A stretch of 15,352 nucleotides of DNA from an uncultured Oscillospiraceae bacterium (lineage in GTDB: Bacteria > Bacillota > Clostridia > Oscillospirales > Ruminococcaceae): NCBI GenBank assembly GCA_910587135.1, contig CAJULF010000061.1, positions 1-15,352 on the forward strand, written 5' to 3'. Below, in pieces: positions 14,160 through 15,352 of this stretch. Under the pieces are notes generated by a model, which saw only the letters and a list, made by a program, of their open reading frames with translations, made no database searches and was not told where the DNA came from. Position 1 is the stretch's first letter. Each line of letters begins with the position of its first letter. A program made the translations under genes and the position numbers.

Positions 14160-14737
14160 TTAGCCGCCCGCTTTCTTATGTGCGTGCTTTTCCGCCTTTA
14201 TCTGCAGATCGATGCTCGCAAAGATATATGCCCTCTCACGCTCGGACATATCCATAAGCGCGGAGGGCAGGATATGAAGCTTCTGAAGAGCGTAGTGCGC
14301 GTAATTGCTTTCCGCGTCTCCGCTCTCTATCAGTTTTTTGCCTCGTCCACAAGCTCCTGCATATCGTTATCGAAGCTGTTTATCTCCTCAACGGCGGAAA
14401 CAAGCTCCGCGTACTGACCGGGGGTCAGCAGCTTTTCAACGAGAGCCTCCGCCCCCATTACACCGTAAGCCGCTTGAAATTCCGCGTCCTTAAAGCAGGG
14501 GTCTACCGTACAAGCGACCAGAAGCCTTGTGATGTAAAGCTGCGAATCTGTTGTTGTTTCTTTCTGATGAGTCTTTCTGTTGAAATCGGTAATTGTGCAG
14601 CTTTTTCTTATCTGAGCGTTCTCCGCCTGAGTGATCGATCTGATAACAAACGGGTGAGGAAACGGCTTTATCATAACCTCACTGGTAATATTGTTTTCCA
14701 CCTTGTTGGCGGTGAGAAATTCCTGTAACTTGCCCAT
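14160..14737 (-). CDS. Tail assembly chaperone, -1 frameshift (gpGT-like) extension
   Basis: Translation begins at the XkdN-like ATG. At A AAA AAC (14339-14333) the ribosome can slip back one base and avoid the TGA at 14332-14330. It then reads 57 more codons, from LIESGDAESN to HKKAGG, ending TAA 14162-14160. The extension contains LPSALMDMSERERAYIFASI, a pattern common in downstream frames of Firmicute phage tail chaperones. It has no ribosome binding site of its own at the slip. The product would be about 192 aa. In long-tailed phages the short and long forms together chaperone the tape measure, in a ratio set by slippage. Confidence 0.85.
14330..14737 (-). CDS. xkdN: Tail assembly chaperone, XkdN-like (zero-frame product)
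   Basis: A 135-aa cytoplasmic protein encoded between tail tube and tape measure, the position of the gpG-type chaperone. It starts MGKLQEFLTANKV. Segments such as FPHPFVIRSITQAENAQIRK (26-45) and TRLLVACTVDPCFKD (70-84) are usual in the XkdN family. The C-terminus (LTPGQYAELVSAVEEINSFD) ends in EAKN right at the slippery site and stop. AAGGAGG lies 5 nt before the ATG. It is not a virion part: it binds the tape measure and recruits tube subunits. Confidence 0.88.
   Translation of the reverse strand: MGKLQEFLTANKVENNITSEVMIKPFPHPFVIRSITQAENAQIRKSCTITDFNRKTHQKETTTDSQLYITRLLVACTVDPCFKDAEFQAAYGVMGAEALVEKLLTPGQYAELVSAVEEINSFDNDMQELVDEAKN
14333..14339 (-). other. A AAA AAC ribosomal slippery site
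   Basis: The heptamer is in the zero frame as GCA AAA AAC, the classical X XXY YYZ form, and TGA follows immediately. Downstream mRNA can pair AGAGC (near 14326) with GCTCT (near 14285), a possible stimulatory stem. The placement at the end of the chaperone frame is the conserved tail-gene arrangement. Confidence 0.85.
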
Positions 14738-14780
14738 AATGCCTCCTTATAATATTAAAAAGATTTTAGTCTGCAATCAC

Positions 14781-14809
14781 CCGCACGAACGTCGTAAGCG
14801 TTAGTGCGG
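14781..14809 (-). promoter_or_regulatory. Intergenic hairpin between tail tube and chaperone genes
   Basis: CCGCAC/GTGCGG (6 bp) and AACG/CGTT (4 bp), separated by one mismatch, form a compact stem with a 7-nt loop, 9 nt after the tube stop. The T run on the - strand (CTTTTT near 14763) begins some 18 nt later, so it is not a normal terminator. It may protect the 3' end of the tube mRNA or partly attenuate, lowering the chaperone relative to the abundant tube protein. Confidence 0.5.
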
Positions 14810-14818
14810 TATGCCTTG

Positions 14819-15271
14819 TCAGATATTCTTGAATGTTTCGAGGAACTCATAATCCTCAAAAGTAAACGAAATCTCGTCTTCCAAAGGATCATCGCTGTCT
14901 CCGTCAAGCTTTGACAGCAGTATCCCGTCAACGGAGCAGTCCTTGATAAGCACCGTCTGCACTCCCGCGGAAGACGCCGCGTCGCTGTTTGTCAGCACCA
15001 TATCGAAATAAAGCGCCTTACCCGTTTCCTTGTACTGCCTTACAACGTCGGCAAACAGAGGGAAACCGTAATAGAGCTTAAGGGTACCCGTGCCCTTCAT
15101 ACCTGTCGGCTTGCTTCCCTCCATTCGGCGGCCTATGCACTTGACAGTGCCCTTCTTTATTTCGATTTTGGCTTCAATGCTCTTGGCGCGGAAAAGCTCC
15201 TCATTTCTTCCGTCGATTTTGAGATAGGCTGTACCTTCCTTGCCCGAAATGGTATCATAACTTTTTAACAT
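14819..15271 (-). CDS. xkdM: Phage tail tube protein, XkdM-like
   Basis: A 150-aa major tail tube protein, polymerised inside the sheath of contractile tails. It starts MLKSYDTISGKEGTAY. The family landmarks are the RAKSIEAKIEIKKGTVKCIG strand pair (28-47), MEGSKPTGMKGTGTLKLYYG (50-69), and the acidic C-terminus with DPLEDEISFTFEDYEFLE. AAGGAGG lies 6 nt before the ATG, the strongest ribosome binding site of the module, as suits an abundant structural protein. The sheath gene is expected just upstream, beyond the window. Confidence 0.92.
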   Translation of the reverse strand: MLKSYDTISGKEGTAYLKIDGRNEELFRAKSIEAKIEIKKGTVKCIGRRMEGSKPTGMKGTGTLKLYYGFPLFADVVRQYKETGKALYFDMVLTNSDAASSAGVQTVLIKDCSVDGILLSKLDGDSDDPLEDEISFTFEDYEFLETFKNI

Positions 15272-15352
15272 ATTAAACCTCCTTATATAACCTTAACTAG
15301 CCCTGAGCAAAACTCACCAAACCGCATGAGAAGAGGAACAGTGAGCAAAGTT
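15272..15352. other. Region upstream of the tail tube gene, no gene identified
   Basis: It holds the tube-gene ribosome binding site and about 60 nt of unclear sequence. Two - strand frames are open from the window edge to stops (one closing near 15293, one near 15284). Neither C-terminus resembles a sheath protein, so I name no gene. TGAGCAAA occurs twice (15302-15309 and 15342-15349). Confidence 0.35.

Larger units (their letters stand above)
4177..15352 (-). mobile_element. PBSX-like prophage or phage-tail-like particle locus (partial)
   Basis: Sixteen or more genes on the - strand follow the PBSX tail and lysis order from tail tube to lysozyme. The locus continues beyond the right edge, where sheath, capsid and regulatory genes would be expected. 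No integrase, attachment site or capsid gene is inside the window. The gene set (LysM hub protein, DUF2577, DUF2634, baseplate J, DUF2313) indicates a contractile, myovirus-type tail. Whether it makes phage or a tailocin cannot be decided here. Confidence 0.9.

Overview
The window looks like chromosomal DNA from a spore-forming Firmicute, probably a Clostridia/Oscillospiraceae-type anaerobe. It carries the three-gene spoIIA operon (spoIIAA-spoIIAB-sigF). A PBSX-like contractile-tail module abuts it on the opposite strand. The taxonomic placement is an inference from gene content and moderate GC.

Left part, about 1-3963, + strand: the tail end of an unknown upstream gene and its terminator, then the forespore sigma-factor switch. 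SpoIIAA is the anti-anti-sigma factor, SpoIIAB the anti-sigma kinase, and SigF starts at a TTG codon inside spoIIAB. Next comes a GT4-type glycosyltransferase with its own clear SigA-type promoter. A membrane-anchored protein with two diverged repeats follows, and it is split by a frameshift.

Junction, 3964-4178: a hairpin terminator and a 175-bp imperfect palindrome with 12-bp perfect terminal inverted repeats. The palindrome looks like a MITE-type non-autonomous element and sits exactly at the 3' end of the phage lysin gene.

Right part, 4177-15352, - strand (genes read from right to left): a phage tail and lysis module in PBSX order. It contains the tail tube (XkdM-like), a tail assembly chaperone (XkdN-like) with a canonical A AAA AAC slippery site giving a -1 frameshift extension, the tape measure, XkdP (LysM), XkdQ, XkdR, XkdS, XkdT (baseplate J), XkdU, a repetitive tail fibre, a Gly-rich putative tip/adhesin protein, a small tail protein, a 34-aa CD1375/XkdX-type peptide, an XhlA-like protein, a holin and a GH25 lysozyme. 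The genes are tightly packed, with many 1-8 nt overlaps. No capsid, terminase, integrase or sheath gene is inside the window, so a complete prophage, a defective prophage and a phage-tail-like bacteriocin all remain possible.

The most notable item is an AT-rich gene of unknown function inserted between the tail chaperone and the tape measure. It encodes two membrane helices and a basic cytoplasmic domain. It has its own near-consensus promoter (TTGACT-17-TATACT) and its own intrinsic terminator, the layout of a phage 'moron' expressed from the lysogen. The terminator lies just upstream of the tape-measure gene, so late tail transcription must read through it.
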